From the NCBI GenBank assembly GCA_907163345.1, contig CAJQUN010000131.1:1426001-1490000 (forward strand): a stretch of 64,000 nt of DNA, written 5' to 3'. The DNA comes from Haberlea rhodopensis (Eukaryota; Streptophyta; Magnoliopsida; Lamiales; Gesneriaceae). Below the pieces are notes generated by a model, which saw nothing but the letters and a program-made list of their open reading frames with translations, did not search any database and was not told where the DNA came from. Positions 44,929-56,211 of this stretch are shown piece by piece. The position numbers and the translations under genes were made by a program. Position 1 is the stretch's first letter. The number at the start of each line of letters is the position of its first letter.

Positions 44929-46285
44929 TGATAAGTGCATTTTTGCACTTACTATTTTCGTGCTTTCTTGTGAGATGATGTTGATTTTTTTATCAGAATT
45001 ATGTGTTTTGTGTCTGTTTTTGTGTTTACAGGAATCCAAGTAAGGATGAATGCTATGAGAAGGAAAATGGCATGAAATAACGAGAAAAATGTGGAACAAA
45101 GTCATAGCAAGACAAGAAAAAGAAGAAAAATCGAAGATAAAGAATGTGCAACCAGGCATTGATGGAGAGAAATCACTGAAAATGGAGAGTGATCACCATA
45201 AACATAGAGATCGATCTCTGTGGACAGAATGCTGGGAAACAAAATTGGCGAAACAGTGATCGATCGCTGAAATATAGAGATCTATCGCTGAAATATAGAG
45301 ATCGATCGTCAAAGGAAGATTTTTGAAAAATAACCATGCGGCGACCGATCGATGTAAAACAGGGATTGATCGCAACTCGGGTCCAACCCAGTAATTTTTA
45401 ACGGCTGCTATGTTTAAAACTCGAATCCTATCATTCTTTTTGGAACTTTTGACACTCTTTGAAGGGAAAGATACATTGAGAAGGCTGCTTTTCATCTGGG
45501 GACGGAGAACTGCTTCTATATCGCTTTGTATCTCTTACTTTCGTTTGTTTACGAATTTCTCAAACATGTCATGTGGTTTATAAATTCTAGGATGAACCTA
45601 TCCGTTCTTTCTAGAAGGAAGACATAGCTTGATTGGATATTATTTTTTGGGTTGATTGATTCATATGTTAAGATTTATCACATGGTTTATTTGTGTTTTC
45701 TTGATTTGAATGCAATTTAATTGACTGGTCATTGATTGAATTGTCATATTTGTTTGTGATCTATCACTGGGGAGAGGAGATTGTGAACAGGACATAGGAA
45801 AACATATCGTGAATGTTTATATCGTCGACAGGTGTATAATTCAATTGAAGTCTTTGAAAGAATTATTGTGCAATCAATATTGTTTAATATTTAATCTTAG
45901 ATAGGGATATCAAGGTTGATATTGAATGATAACTTCTACTGTTACTTGGGAAATGGAGTAGAAACAGTTAAGAATTCTTGGCTAATAAAGTATATAAATC
46001 TATAATATTGTAATTGATCATAAGAAATACAGTTGATAATCAAGTGGAATCGGACCTCTAGAATTCTTCTCATAATTAATTCTCTTGAATTGTGCAACTG
46101 CTAGGTAGTGATTTACGTTATTTGACAAACAACAACACTACTCATTTTTTCTAAATATGATTAAGACCAACTAGCACAACATTTAATTAATACTATAGAC
46201 CAATCCTCGTGGGTTCGACATCCGTATTCATATCCATATACTAAAACTTGACATTGTACGCTTGCAATACGTTTGACATGCAACA
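44929..46285 (+). repeat. E8b 5' LTR
   Basis: 1,357 bp from TGATAAGTGCATTTTTGCAC to GACATGCAACA. It differs in sequence from the E6 LTR but shares the Athila layout, including a palindrome array (45187-45375) about 260 bp in and a GTGGGTTCGACATCC block near the end. The 5-mer before it is ATATC; the partner is outside the window. Confidence 0.8.
45187..45375. repeat. Degenerate paired-palindrome array in E8b LTR
   Basis: Seven sites: GTGATCAC, AGAGATCGATCTCT, GTGATCGATCGCTG, GAGATCTATCGC, GAGATCGATCGTC, GCGACCGATCGATG and GGGATTGATCGC, with centres near 45192, 45212, 45261, 45282, 45303, 45346 and 45367. Spacings are 20, 49, 21, 21, 43 and 21 bp. The sequence has drifted but the spacing matches the intact arrays. 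Confidence 0.75.
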
Positions 46286-46291
46286 AGTTTT

Positions 46292-46308
46292 TTGCGTCGT
46301 TGCCGGGG
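46292..46308 (+). promoter_or_regulatory. E8b primer binding site (Asp tRNA, one mismatch)
   Basis: TTGCGTCGTTGCCGGGG shortly after the LTR; it differs from the E6 site TGGCGCCGTTGCCGGGG at two positions. Confidence 0.75.
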
Positions 46309-46443
46309 ATTAAATAATATAGTTTAATTCTAATATTGTGCCAAGTAATCTTAGTTTCAATTTTGAACTTTTGTTTTATTTAGTACTTGAGATATATTTT
46401 GCTTTGTTTTTTTACTTTTGCAGTGTATTTACTTTTGCAGTGT

Positions 46444-46823
46444 ATGCGACGATATACAAGACCTGAATTGCTTTTATTTGGTTCTGAAATCGAAAGAACT
46501 GCTCGCTGACTACGTAAAGCAAGAAGGGACGAGTTGGGTCAAATGGCTGTTGAAAATCATGTCACCGAAACTGTTCTGGTAGCTATTAGAGATCACTTTA
46601 AACTAGTGATCAATAATAACTACTCTGGTATTGCTCGTCAGACCATCATTGCAAACAATTTTGAACTGAAGCCACCATTGATCAACATGGTGCAGCAAAA
46701 CCAATTTTGTGGTTCAGATGTGAGTGATCCTAATATCCATCTGAGGATCTTTCTTGAAATAGCTGACACGATAAAGATACATGGTGTTACTGAGGACACA
46801 ATCAGACGAGGGATGGCCAGGAT
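46444..46823 (+). pseudogene. E8b gag, N-terminal part
   Basis: Starts MRRYTRPELLLFGSEIERTA, has a TGA at about 46507 and continues as KARRDELGQMAVENHVTE. The capsid start FELKPPLINMVQQNQFCGSD...IHGVTEDTIR matches the E6 layout (FELKSGLIHLLPSFHG..). Similarity stops near 46805-46823, where insertion E7 starts. The gag middle is not found on the other side, so some gag was deleted. Confidence 0.78.
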
Positions 46824-47919
46824 TCGGATTTGTTAGGTGTCATGATTAACACGTGTGGCAGGAATGCAATTAATTGTTCTTGCATGTCCTTCCAAGAACT
46901 TGAGACCTTGTGGAGTCTCGATTGTGTGTTTGGGACCAAGATGTAATTTCTTGGAACACACGGATATAGACATCTTTGGAGATGTGTTTTGTGTCTATTG
47001 GTGACCATGAGTTGTCTGATCCGTGTTGCATTGTGGTGCAACTACTCCCCTGTTGGAGATGGATTTGGAAATTGGGAACCGTATGTAGTTCAGGTACAGT
47101 GTGGTGTACTAATGGTCACTTTGGTAACGATGTATGTTTAACATCGGTGACTAGGTCTTGGAGATATCATTGTGGTGATATCTATTTTAGAATCACAAAT
47201 GATTCGTTTGGTTAGCATCGGGGAATGCTGACGTCTTTCTTTGAATTTATGATGGTTTGTGGCAATTATGAATTGATGTTTCGGGACTCACGGGGATTTT
47301 AAATCCTGTTTTTGGAGTCGTTGGATCCAAGGGATGAGATTGTATTCTCATCGTGGTGATAACCTTGGAATTTGGTCTTTGGTGGGATTTGGGGTCCGGA
47401 GTACTTTGTACTGGGGCTGGTAATGGGAATTGAGGTTAGAGAGATGATTTTTGAAAACATATGATATTTCATTAATCATGATATATTTGTGATGGGATTG
47501 GTATTTTCGAGTTTTGGTACTATATATACTAAGTGGACTCGGTATTCCGTCATTTTGGCACGGAACCCTTCTCTATCTTCCCTCTCTCCACGCTCAAACC
47601 CTTTCCCTCATTTCCCCTCTTTTGCTCTTGGAAGAAAATCGTTGGTAGCTTGGCTCGGGAGCCGGTTTTCTCAAAGATAATCAGGTATTAGTCTTCCCCT
47701 TGTCATTGTCTTCGATTTGGTAATAGTATTGTTGATTTTGGTTGAGTATTAATGTTAGATTTGGATTTGTGGATTTTGGGTAAAAATCCTAAAGTTTGTT
47801 GTTGGAGTTTTTATTGAGTTTTAAGGGTGTATTTGAGGTGTTGAAGGTTTATGGGGTGTTTGTTTTGGGTTTGGGTGTGAAAAACACCATGGAAGCTCGA
47901 ATTTTTCGGAAAATCGCAG

Positions 47920-48107
47920 TTGGCAATCGATCGCCGAGGAGGGGCGATCGATCACGATGAGCAGCTCGATTTTTGGTGACGATGAACAGTGCGGGCGATC
48001 GATCGCGTGGCCTCGGCGATCGATCATGAGCGGGTTGGCGATCGATCGCGAGGTTTGGCCTGTGGATGGAGGCGATCGATCGCGATGTTATAGGCGATCG
48101 ATCGCCG
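47920..48107. repeat. Paired-palindrome array in E7
   Basis: Seven GCGATCGATCGC-type palindromes with centres near 47928, 47949, 48000, 48021, 48043, 48077 and 48099; spacings 21, 51, 21, 22, 34 and 22 bp. The array lies about 400 bp downstream of a TATA-like box. Confidence 0.88.
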
Positions 48108-48554
48108 CTTGCAAATTTTTATTTTTTTTGAAAATTTTGGAAAATGTTGGGATTTTGAAATCGAGGTTTAAATGGCCTGTTTCCGGGGCAATGTCTACAT
48201 TCCAATGGGAATGCTATACCTTTAAAATGGATTGGTTGGAGCCAAAGTTAATTGAAACGGGATTCTCGGTTGGGTTTTTGGCTATCTTTTAAACCTATAA
48301 AATGGATTATTTTGGGTATTATGCATGCTTAGCTGGGGGGGGGCTTTATTTTGGTAATCGTCATGAATGGATGATAGGTTTGGAAGTTGTGAACGTGCTT
48401 GTGCACGTGATTGCATGCCTATGTTTAATTGGGAGTTATTTGCATGTTAGCACGTAGCTCATCGGGTCATGGGACTCAGGCAAGGTTGGACTCGAACTAC
48501 GGAATCATAAGGTACGTATGACGTACGAGCATAGCCTATAACATTGCAACTGTA

Positions 48555-48680
48555 AAATGCATGGTATGTGGTAATTGCAATATGACATTGAAATGCATGG
48601 TATGGGGTGGTTGCAATAAATGGATATTGAAATGCATGGGATATGGTACTTGCTATAAATGGATAGTGATATGCATGGTA
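48555..48680 (+). repeat. Short tandem repeats in E7
   Basis: Four copies of a unit of about 38 bp containing (A)AATGCATGG, GGTA.TTGC and ATAAATGGATA. The core recurs at about 48555, 48591, 48630 and 48669. Confidence 0.7.
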
Positions 48681-49704
48681 GATGGAAATTGCGTTAATTG
48701 GGCATACATTGGGAACCATACGGTGCCGCTTTTGAGCGAGCAATGATTACGATGTTGTCGCCGTTGAGCGACCATCGGTAATGACGTCGCTATTGTTGAG
48801 CGTACGAGGGGTTTGAAATGCCGCTACTGTGGAGCGAGCAATGAAATAGGAACATGGAATCATTGGTTAGATATATGTGATATCTACGGCCTTTTATATA
48901 ATGATTTTTCCATATTGATCATGGAACTGGCATAATAGAAATGGTATTAGTTAATCTATGTGGCGATTAACTGGCTTTGGGAATTTGATGAGTTTGGTTA
49001 TTTTGAGAACAGGGTCAACACAGGGGATTCCGAATGAGGATGATACCATCCAGGGAGTATCATTTAAATTCATGACATTTACATTCTATAAATTATGAAC
49101 TGCAATATTATGATTATTGGATTTGTGGTATTGGTATGCTCACCCCGTGTGGGGGTTGTCTCTATTGGGGCAGGTGATACAGGTGTAGCAGCAACTTTGG
49201 AGTTGAGATTGGACTGCTGATTGGAGGTACTTCCAGGATCGAGGTACCAGAGCTGGTTGAATAAGTACACAGATCCAGAGTTGAGATCGAGTTGTGCTTG
49301 TGAGGTGCTTCCAGGATTGAAGTACCAAGTAACAGTATCTGGTAGGGTATTTTATACATCAGATACACGCTTATTCATTGGGTGCTCTCATGTGAGTTCG
49401 TGTTACGTGTATATGGAATGTATAAATGGCCATGGTCTTCTCTCTTCATTTACGGTTGCATGCAATTAAATACGGAATTGCTAAATGAACTGAGAGTATG
49501 TTAGTGTATTATTAGGGTGCATACTATGAAAGTTGCTTTAGTTGGGGAAGTTGAATATTATGAAGTTCTAATACAAGAAATTTTATAGATGGTAAATGAT
49601 GTTATTCTTGTATATGGTTTCCTTCCCATTATAATATGATTGTATGCACTTAATGGCATGGATTAATACACTAATAACGGGTTAAGGGCACGGGGGTCCT
49701 TACA

Positions 49705-50330
49705 AGGATCAGAATCTAGAGCAAGCTCAATTCGTGAACAATCGGTATACAAACAACTGTTGAGGTAATCCTATGCCTAATCAATACCATCCTGTATACC
49801 GAAATCATGAGAATTTTTCCTATGCCAATAACAAGAATGCTTTGAACCTGCCTCCTGGATATGCACCTCAGAAAATGAAGGTAAGCCTTCTTTTGAAGAT
49901 TTAGTTGGTACCTTTGTAACTGAATCTTCCAAGCGGTTTGAACGGAATGTAGCAAGGTTGGATAACATAGAAACCCACATGACCAACATGAGTGCCACAA
50001 TGAAATAGTTGGACGTCTCGATGGGTCAACTTGAAAATGCTATGAATCATCAACAATTGGGTACGTTTACTAGCAATACTGAGGTAAATCCAAAATAACA
50101 GTGTCATGCCATCACATTGAGAAGTGGTAATGAATTGGTAAATCATAATATGTACATACTGACGACTCACCAAAGGAAGAAACTCCAAAGTCAGTTGAAA
50201 CCTCTAAGGAGGATGAAAAGGAGCAGCATGACATTCAACCCGTGAAACCTCCAATGTATAAGCATGTTCTTCCATATCCTCAACGCTTCAAGAAGAAGGC
50301 AACGGATTATCAGTTTGCAAAGTTCTTGGA
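49705..50330 (+). pseudogene. E8b gag, C-terminal linker
   Basis: Fragments such as QYHPVYRNHENFSYANNKN and, in another frame, FEDLVGTFVTESSKRFERNV and NMSATMKQLDVSMGQLENAM resemble the proline-rich and coiled linker of Athila gag seen in E6 and E9. Stops at about 49766, 50009 and 50097 break it. Confidence 0.7.
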
Positions 50331-51050
50331 AATTTTCATGAAATCACATCAACATTCATTTTGCTGATGCTTTGCAAAAAATGCTCAATTATGCAAAGTT
50401 CATGAAGGATGTGATGGCTAGGAAGCGCAAGATGGAAGACTTTGAGACTGTGAATCTAACTGAGGAATGCAGTGCAATCCTCCAAAAGAAGCTGCCAATG
50501 AAATTGAAAGATCCATGGAGTTTTACCATTTCTTGTATTATTGGTAGTTCTTCTTTTAAAGCTTTATGTGACCTTGGAGCTAGTATAAATTATGCCTCTA
50601 TCTGTTTTCAGGAAATTAGGACTTAGGGAGGTGAAACCAACCAACATCTCACTGCAAATGGTGGATAGGTCTCTCACATACCCTCACGGTATAATGGAAG
50701 ATGTGTTAGTGAAACTGGGTAAACTCTACCTTCCAACAGACTTCATTATTCTAGATATACAAGAAGAGGAGGAGATGTCGTTGATCTTGGGATAACCATT
50801 CTTGGCTACAGGGGAAACAAAAATAGATGTAAAAATGGGTGAGCTATCAATGCAAGTTGAAGATGAAAAAGTCATTTTTAATGTATTTAAAATGACTACC
50901 ACCCTACGTGTCATGGAGAAGCCAAAGGATTGTAAGAAGATCCAAATGCCGACAACTGAGAGAGTTGAGCAATGTTGCAAGATTGATATGACTGGAAAGC
51001 TGGACAAAGTGGTTATTGCTATCAAAAAGTTTGTGAAGAAGCTAAAGTAG
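50331..51050 (+). pseudogene. E8b protease
   Basis: Pieces in order: LQKMLNYAKFMKDVMARKRKM, KLKDPWSFTISCIIGSSSF, the active-site segment KALCDLGASINY, a frameshift near 50592, then LQMVDRSLTYPHGIMEDVLVKL and LPTDFIILDIQEEEE. A TAA stands where the usual RPFL arginine codon should be (50794-50796). The DLGAS motif identifies the Athila-type protease. Confidence 0.82.
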
Positions 51051-51382
51051 AAGAGAGATAAGTTCAAGCAAGTGTAGAGGGTAAAAGACAGGCACAACCC
51101 CTCCAAACAACGAGCAACAAATGGTTGAAAGTGCCGCAAAGCCTGGCTAACTTCTATAAACTTAGCTCTTCTTGGGAGGCAATCCAAGTTTTATATCCTT
51201 TAGATTTTCTGTTTTGTTGATTCTTAGTTTAATTTTTGTTATTTTTATTTTTTATGCAATTCTTAGCCAAGGTCAACTCATTTATAGGTTTCCAACCACC
51301 ATAGCCACCGAAGTTTCCACACTATCAACATGATCAGGATGATGAGGAGAACGACGACTACTGACGATCGTCGAATTAGGTA
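51051..51382 (+). other. E8b 3' region
   Basis: No gene. AACTTAGCTCTTCTTGGGAGGCAATCC at 51150-51186 is the family's post-coding block, here reached directly after the protease. It ends at ATTAGGTA, the site of LTR E11. Confidence 0.6.
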
Positions 51383-52122
51383 TGTAAGGACTCTAGTTCC
51401 TTAAATGCGGATTAAAGGCGTAAATAAAATTTTCATGCATAAACGGAGTATAAAATCGTGTTGATGCCTTGAGCTATTAGATTACAGTGCCAAAATAAGT
51501 TCCAAAAGGGATTAGTTACATTCCCAACCAATGAATGTTAATCCTATAGCTTTACACTACTCCAAGAGTAGATACTAAACAAAAGAATATGCCTGCTACC
51601 AAGAGCACTCCTCACTAGCTCACTGCATCAACTCGCCTTAGCCCGTCCGCCCAAAAGTACCTACAGGACACAACCCCAAAACCATGAGCATGTATATAAA
51701 TCATATTCACGATAATATGATTGTAATTTAAATGCATAGACCGTAAATACTGATTCACTCCCTGTATTTAATACATTTAAAAGCTCCATTGGTTGTCCCT
51801 GTATCACAATCATAATCAATAGATTATAATACCAATAGTGTATGTCATGACATGTACCGATTTCCATGTATACCGTGTTCAATTCCCGAGTCTTATATAT
51901 CAGTGGCATAATACCCCTCGCGTTAACATGACAGCGGAAATACCCCTCGCTTAGACAATACCAGCGGCACTAATATCCCTCGCTATAAATATGACAGCGG
52001 TCGTGTTCTTCGCTGCATATTAGCGGTAAATATTGTTTCATCGCTACGGTATGACAGCGGCAAGTATTCACATTGCTTTCGCCACTGGCGGCAAATATTC
52101 TCCATCACTGGAATATAATCCC
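51383..52122 (-). repeat. E11: Tekay-like LTR fragment (minus), interrupted by E10
   Basis: Begins TGTAAGGACTCTAG and follows the E5 LTR in order: TTAGTTACATTCCC..AATG, the TACTCC.AGAGTAGATA block, CTAGCTCACTGC, AAAAGTACCTACAGG, then the CCCCTCGCT/AGCGG repeat block (51905-52100). At 52123 it stops at E10. The part expected to hold its palindrome array would lie beyond the window. Its E5-like left end is not followed by a primer site, so it may be solo or a truncated element. Confidence 0.75.
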
Positions 52123-53614
52123 TGTTGGGATATGCCCTTAAGACATGTCATTGGATGATTGTTTTGACATACAATGTTTATGATTTTATGAATGGCAATT
52201 CATTATTATATGTTATTCGTTTAACTGTGCAATGTGAATTAATATATATGTTAATGTCCTTAGAATAATATTGTATTATTCTTAAACATTGTCCCTAGTC
52301 AAGTATTATCATGAATCAAGATAATGATAATACATAGAGACTAGTATGTATTGATTGATGAATTGTTCATTGATATAAGATATCAAATCAACACATGGGT
52401 ACATGTTAGAGAACGATGTACTGGACAGACCCACCATGAGAATGCTATATGGATAGTTATATGAGTGTCATAAGCAATTCTCATAGTGATAATAATGTAT
52501 GTAATCCTTACGACTTGTGATCATCAGAGATCCCAACATAAGGAGTTATGTATCTTGATATTGTCAAACGTTACCCGTAACAGGGTAAACTATAAAGGCG
52601 ACTATTTGATACACTACGAATTATGTAGAGGGATGTTGATTGATAGAGATAGGATTTGTCCCTCCTATATAACAGGAGAAGTGTTTGGCCCTTGATCAAG
52701 TGAGAACTAAAATGCATGGCCATGCTCGAATGAGTCGATATGAGATATCGAGCTTATTCGTTTATTCTAGTTCTACTTGGGGATCAAGAAATAAAGATTG
52801 AATATACGAGTATGACTATTCCATGACTCGTGTTCAATCTAAACACAAAGGACAAAGGGATTAAGTTACATGGTTAATATTATCACAAGTTCTAAAGGTT
52901 ATGTCGAGTCATTGACATTCTTGTAATTTGGGTAGCCTTGATGTGTTGCTAGATACCGCTCATTGCTTGTAACGTAAAATGAGATTTTATGTCACTGCCA
53001 ACATTACAGGATCCTATCGGGTCGCACAAAAGATTAAATCGATAAAGGGAATTAAATTCATGGGATGAATTAAATAATTAAGAAGAGTCTTAATTAAATA
53101 ATTATAAGGATTTAATTAAATCATGGGTTTGGGCCCATGAGGCTTTAAGAAAGCCTTTAATTAAATCATATATAATTTGATATCAAGGTGATTAATTGTT
53201 TTTAATCCAACACTTCATATCAAAATAACCTAGCCTCCTCCCAAGCTCTCTCGGCCGCCTCACTCTCCTCCAATATCCACGGCCGCCGCCGTCTCTTGTT
53301 GGTAGAGTTTGGTAGTCGTTAGTCGGTTTTGAACCGGGAGTTTGGTTTTGGTTCAAGAATAAGTCTAGCAACTTGTTCTTGAACGTCCCTTGTTCGTTTA
53401 ATCGTGTGGATACCGTTGAGGCAAGACCTTGGAGGTGTTGCTCGTGACTCGGGATCGTTGGACGTGGTGCTCCGTGGAATCTGCTCAAACACGCTACAAG
53501 GGTGAGACTTTTGTTATCCTTTATCCGATATGAACCCCTATGTATAGATCCGGTGTCTTGTAATCCATAAAAAATTTATTCCGCTGCGCTGCTATGCATG
53601 ATGGATTACTTACA
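52123..53614 (+). repeat. E10 5' LTR
   Basis: 1,492 bp from TGTTGGGATATGCCCTTAAG to GGATTACTTACA. It aligns along its length with the reverse complement of the E2 LTRs. Preceding 5-mer ATCCC; partner not in the window. Confidence 0.93.
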
Positions 53615-53615
53615 G

Positions 53616-53627
53616 TGGTATCAGAGC
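53616..53627 (+). promoter_or_regulatory. E10 primer binding site (initiator Met tRNA)
   Basis: TGGTATCAGAGC, one base after the LTR. Confidence 0.9.
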
Positions 53628-55254
53628 CGTGTACAAGGCTCATATCGGATTTATGTGATTAAATTGTTTTAATCATATTAGAATTAATATTGCATGCTAT
53701 TTAAAACTGTATGAACATATATGATATGTTAATATTAAGTTTGTGAAATTATCATGAAATTATATTTGATATAATTGATGTTTGATGTATACGTTACACG
53801 AAGCGAATAATCGAATTAATTGAGTAATGTTTCGGCCACCATCTAGTACACTTGACCCACGGCTTAGCCACGTGAGGGCTAGGGTTTTCGAACCTTGGCT
53901 CGAGATGGCCTAGTCGTTGTGGCTCATGTTGGTGCGTGGAGGTTTCGAGACGTGGATGAGTTTTGAACTCTTTGGCTCGATGATGGTTCACGCATGCATG
54001 GATAAGTGGCTTCACCACGTGAGAGCTAGGGTTTTCGAACCTTTGGCTCGAGATGGTTGAGCCACCACCGCATGGCCTGACCGTGACTCGTGGCTAACAA
54101 ATTCCAATGTTTCGATCAAGTTTGCTCGAAGGAAACACAATCAAGGAGCAAGGCGGCTAGGGTTAGACCCTAGCGCCGCCGCCGCTCGCTCAATGGTTCG
54201 GCCATGGGCTTGGGTTTCGAACCCTAGGCCCATAATTGGTCCAGCCGTGGTGTTTGGTTGGTTCGAACCATGGTGGTTCGTGGCTTAGTCGCTTAAGTTC
54301 GTGGCATGTGATGTCCTGAGCGTACGATAATTTTTCAAAAAAATTATTTTACAGTTTTAATTAGAATTAAATTTTAAATTGTTTAGAATTTAATTAATTA
54401 AATGTTAAAGCATGTTTTATGTGTTGTTTGAGCATGGTGCATGGTTATAGCTCTTTGACCTATTAGATAGGATTTGTGAATGTTTGTAATTTATAATACG
54501 ACCTGCGTGTCGTGCCTTCTCTATTTTATTCTAAATGTTATCCCTCCCCTATGTTCCCCTCGAATGTGAATCGAGGAATTCTATATCTTGTAAATAGTGT
54601 AGTTTATTTGTTGATGGTGATCAATGAAGATGGAGCATCATGCCGGGATGAGGAGGCCATTCACAAATTGGAGCCATTGGAAGGTGCTTTTGAAGTTACC
54701 TTAGGTTGACTCTTAGGATTTTCTCATTGGCTTGAGAAAATCGCTAGTAGGGGCTATAACCATGTCACGTTTAATTATGTATGTTGATGCATGATTTATC
54801 TTATGTTTTAGATTGATAATTGTATTACACATATATGTAGATATGTATACACCTATATGTAGTGGACATATTTTAAATTATCAAACTAATCATGAGATCA
54901 ATAAATCCCTCTAAAATATTAAGTTTTAGATGCCTTCCAAAATTAAATAGGATTGGGAACCTAGAGGCATGGGTTGGATTATAATTCATTTGATGAATTG
55001 AACAAAGTGTTGTTCGTCCAACTATCCAAGAATTACATGTGATGTAATTGACAAAGTGTTGTCTACCTAAATAACCGAGTCTTGGGCGATTAGCCAAAGC
55101 TAACTCAAGATTAGGCGAAATATGGATCTTAGCCCACTAAAGGTTTCGAGGGTTGATATTTTTTAAACAAAATAGTGGGAGTATCATTTAATATAAGACC
55201 ATGTTAAATGATTAAATCATAAACTTATTTTGCATATTTATATTGTAGATATCC
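53628..55254 (+). other. E10 leader with self-complementary hairpins
   Basis: 1.6 kb without a gene. Hairpin-forming sites lie at 53881-53896 (AGGGTT-TTCG-AACCTT), 54028-54043 (same core), 54152-54180 (GGCGGCTAGGGT..ACCCTAGCGCCGCC) and 54205-54231 (GGGTTTCGAACCC inside GGGCTT..AGGCCC). The first two sit in a repeated segment (CACGTGAG.GCTAGGGTTTTC and GGCTCGAGATGG). E2 has counterparts. Confidence 0.7.
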
Positions 55255-56211
55255 ATGGCAACTAACAATACAACAAGCACATTATCACTGCGATCGGTCC
55301 TTGAGAAGGACAAATTAAATGGGACAAACTTCCTAGACTGGTATAGGAATCTGAGGATAGTCCTCAAGCAAGAAAAGAAACAATATGTCCTAGAGGAACC
55401 CTTACCTGTTGAGGAACCTCCCCTGACGGCTACTAGAGCCGATAAAGATGCTTACAAGAAGCATCAGAATGACGCACTTGATGTTGGCTGCCTTATGCTT
55501 GCCACCATGAACTCTGAGCTTCAGAAACAACATGAGGAAATGGAGGCGTTCGATATGATCGAACACTTAAAGCAATTGTACCAACAGCAAGCTAGACAAG
55601 AGAGGTATGACGTCTCTAAAGCGTTGTTCCAGTGCAGGATGGTAGAGGGAAGCCTAGTTGGAACTCATGTACTGAAAATGATTGGGTACATTGAGAATCT
55701 GGAGAAGCTGGGTTTTCCATTGGACCAAGAGTTGGCCACCGATGTGATCTTGCAATCGTTGCCTGAGAGCTTCAGTCAATTTGTAGTAAATTACAATATG
55801 ACTGACATGGAAAAGACTCTACCACAATTACTTGGTATGTTGAGAACATATGAAGCAAATACAAAGAAGACTAAGGTCACAAATGTTCTTATTGTGAATA
55901 AGGGCAAAGGAAAGGCCAAAGCTAAAGGCAATAAGAAAGCAAAGAAGGTCTTTGTTAAATCTAAGCCAAAGTCTTATGCATTGAAGCCAAAGGGAGGGAT
56001 AGCAAAGGAAGGGAACTGTTTCCATTGCGGTGAGACCGATCATTGGAAAAGGAACTGCAAAGTATATCTGGAGGATCTCAAGAAAGGAAGTGTGACTTCC
56101 ACTTCAGGTATTTTTGTTATAGAAGTCAATTTATCTACTTCTTCATCTTGGGTATTAGATACTGGATGTGGATCTCACATTTGTAAATGTGCAGGACCTC
56201 AAAAAGAGTAG
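55255..56211 (+). pseudogene. E10 gag and protease start
   Basis: MATNNTTSTLSLRSVLEKDK opens a 318-residue frame: capsid (LDWYRNLRIVLKQEKK, LDVGCLMLATM, ARQERYDVSKALFQCRM), a lysine-rich segment, the CCHC knuckle CFHCGETDHWKRNC at about 56020-56060 and the protease motif WVLDTGCGSHIC. Two bases are missing right after it (near 56184), so the frame ends at 56211. Gag itself is intact, the best preserved capsid gene in the window. Confidence 0.92.

Larger units (their letters stand above)
46824..49704 (+). mobile_element. E7: Tekay-like chromovirus solo LTR
   Basis: About 2.9 kb of non-coding sequence splitting E8b gag. It ends GTCCTTACA like the Tekay-like LTRs E5 (..CCCTACA) and E11. It has TATATATACTAAG at about 47520, a palindrome array (47920-48107), GGTACGTATGACGTACGAGC at 48511-48530, tandem repeats of about 38 bp (48555-48680), a GCG-rich repeat block (48715-48840) and a duplicated unit of about 90 bp (49196-49335). 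No gene or primer site adjoins it. AGGAT occurs at both 46819-46823 and 49705-49709, a possible target duplication, though the start then lacks TG; the left end is therefore uncertain within about 15 bp. Confidence 0.65.
44929..51382 (+). mobile_element. E8b: Athila derivative lacking RT and integrase, 5' portion
   Basis: Starts with an LTR (TGATAAGTGCATTTTTGC) inserted in E8a, then an Asp-type primer site, gag (split by E7), protease and directly the GGGAGGCAATCC block that marks the 3' untranslated region. The whole RT-RNase H-integrase part is absent, so this copy is an internal-deletion derivative. It is interrupted at 51383 by LTR E11; its own 3' LTR must lie beyond the window. Confidence 0.75.

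Noticed and set aside
44929..46285. LTR shared by a tandem pair of one Athila element (E8a and E8b as one family)
   Set aside because: E8a aligns with E6, whose LTR is different, and breaks off inside its 3' untranslated region exactly where this LTR begins, so insertion of E8b into E8a explains it better.
47489..47680. Small open frame near the TATA box of E7 as a host gene or leader peptide
   Set aside because: 63 residues of low complexity, no recognisable domain, inside an LTR; not supported as a gene.
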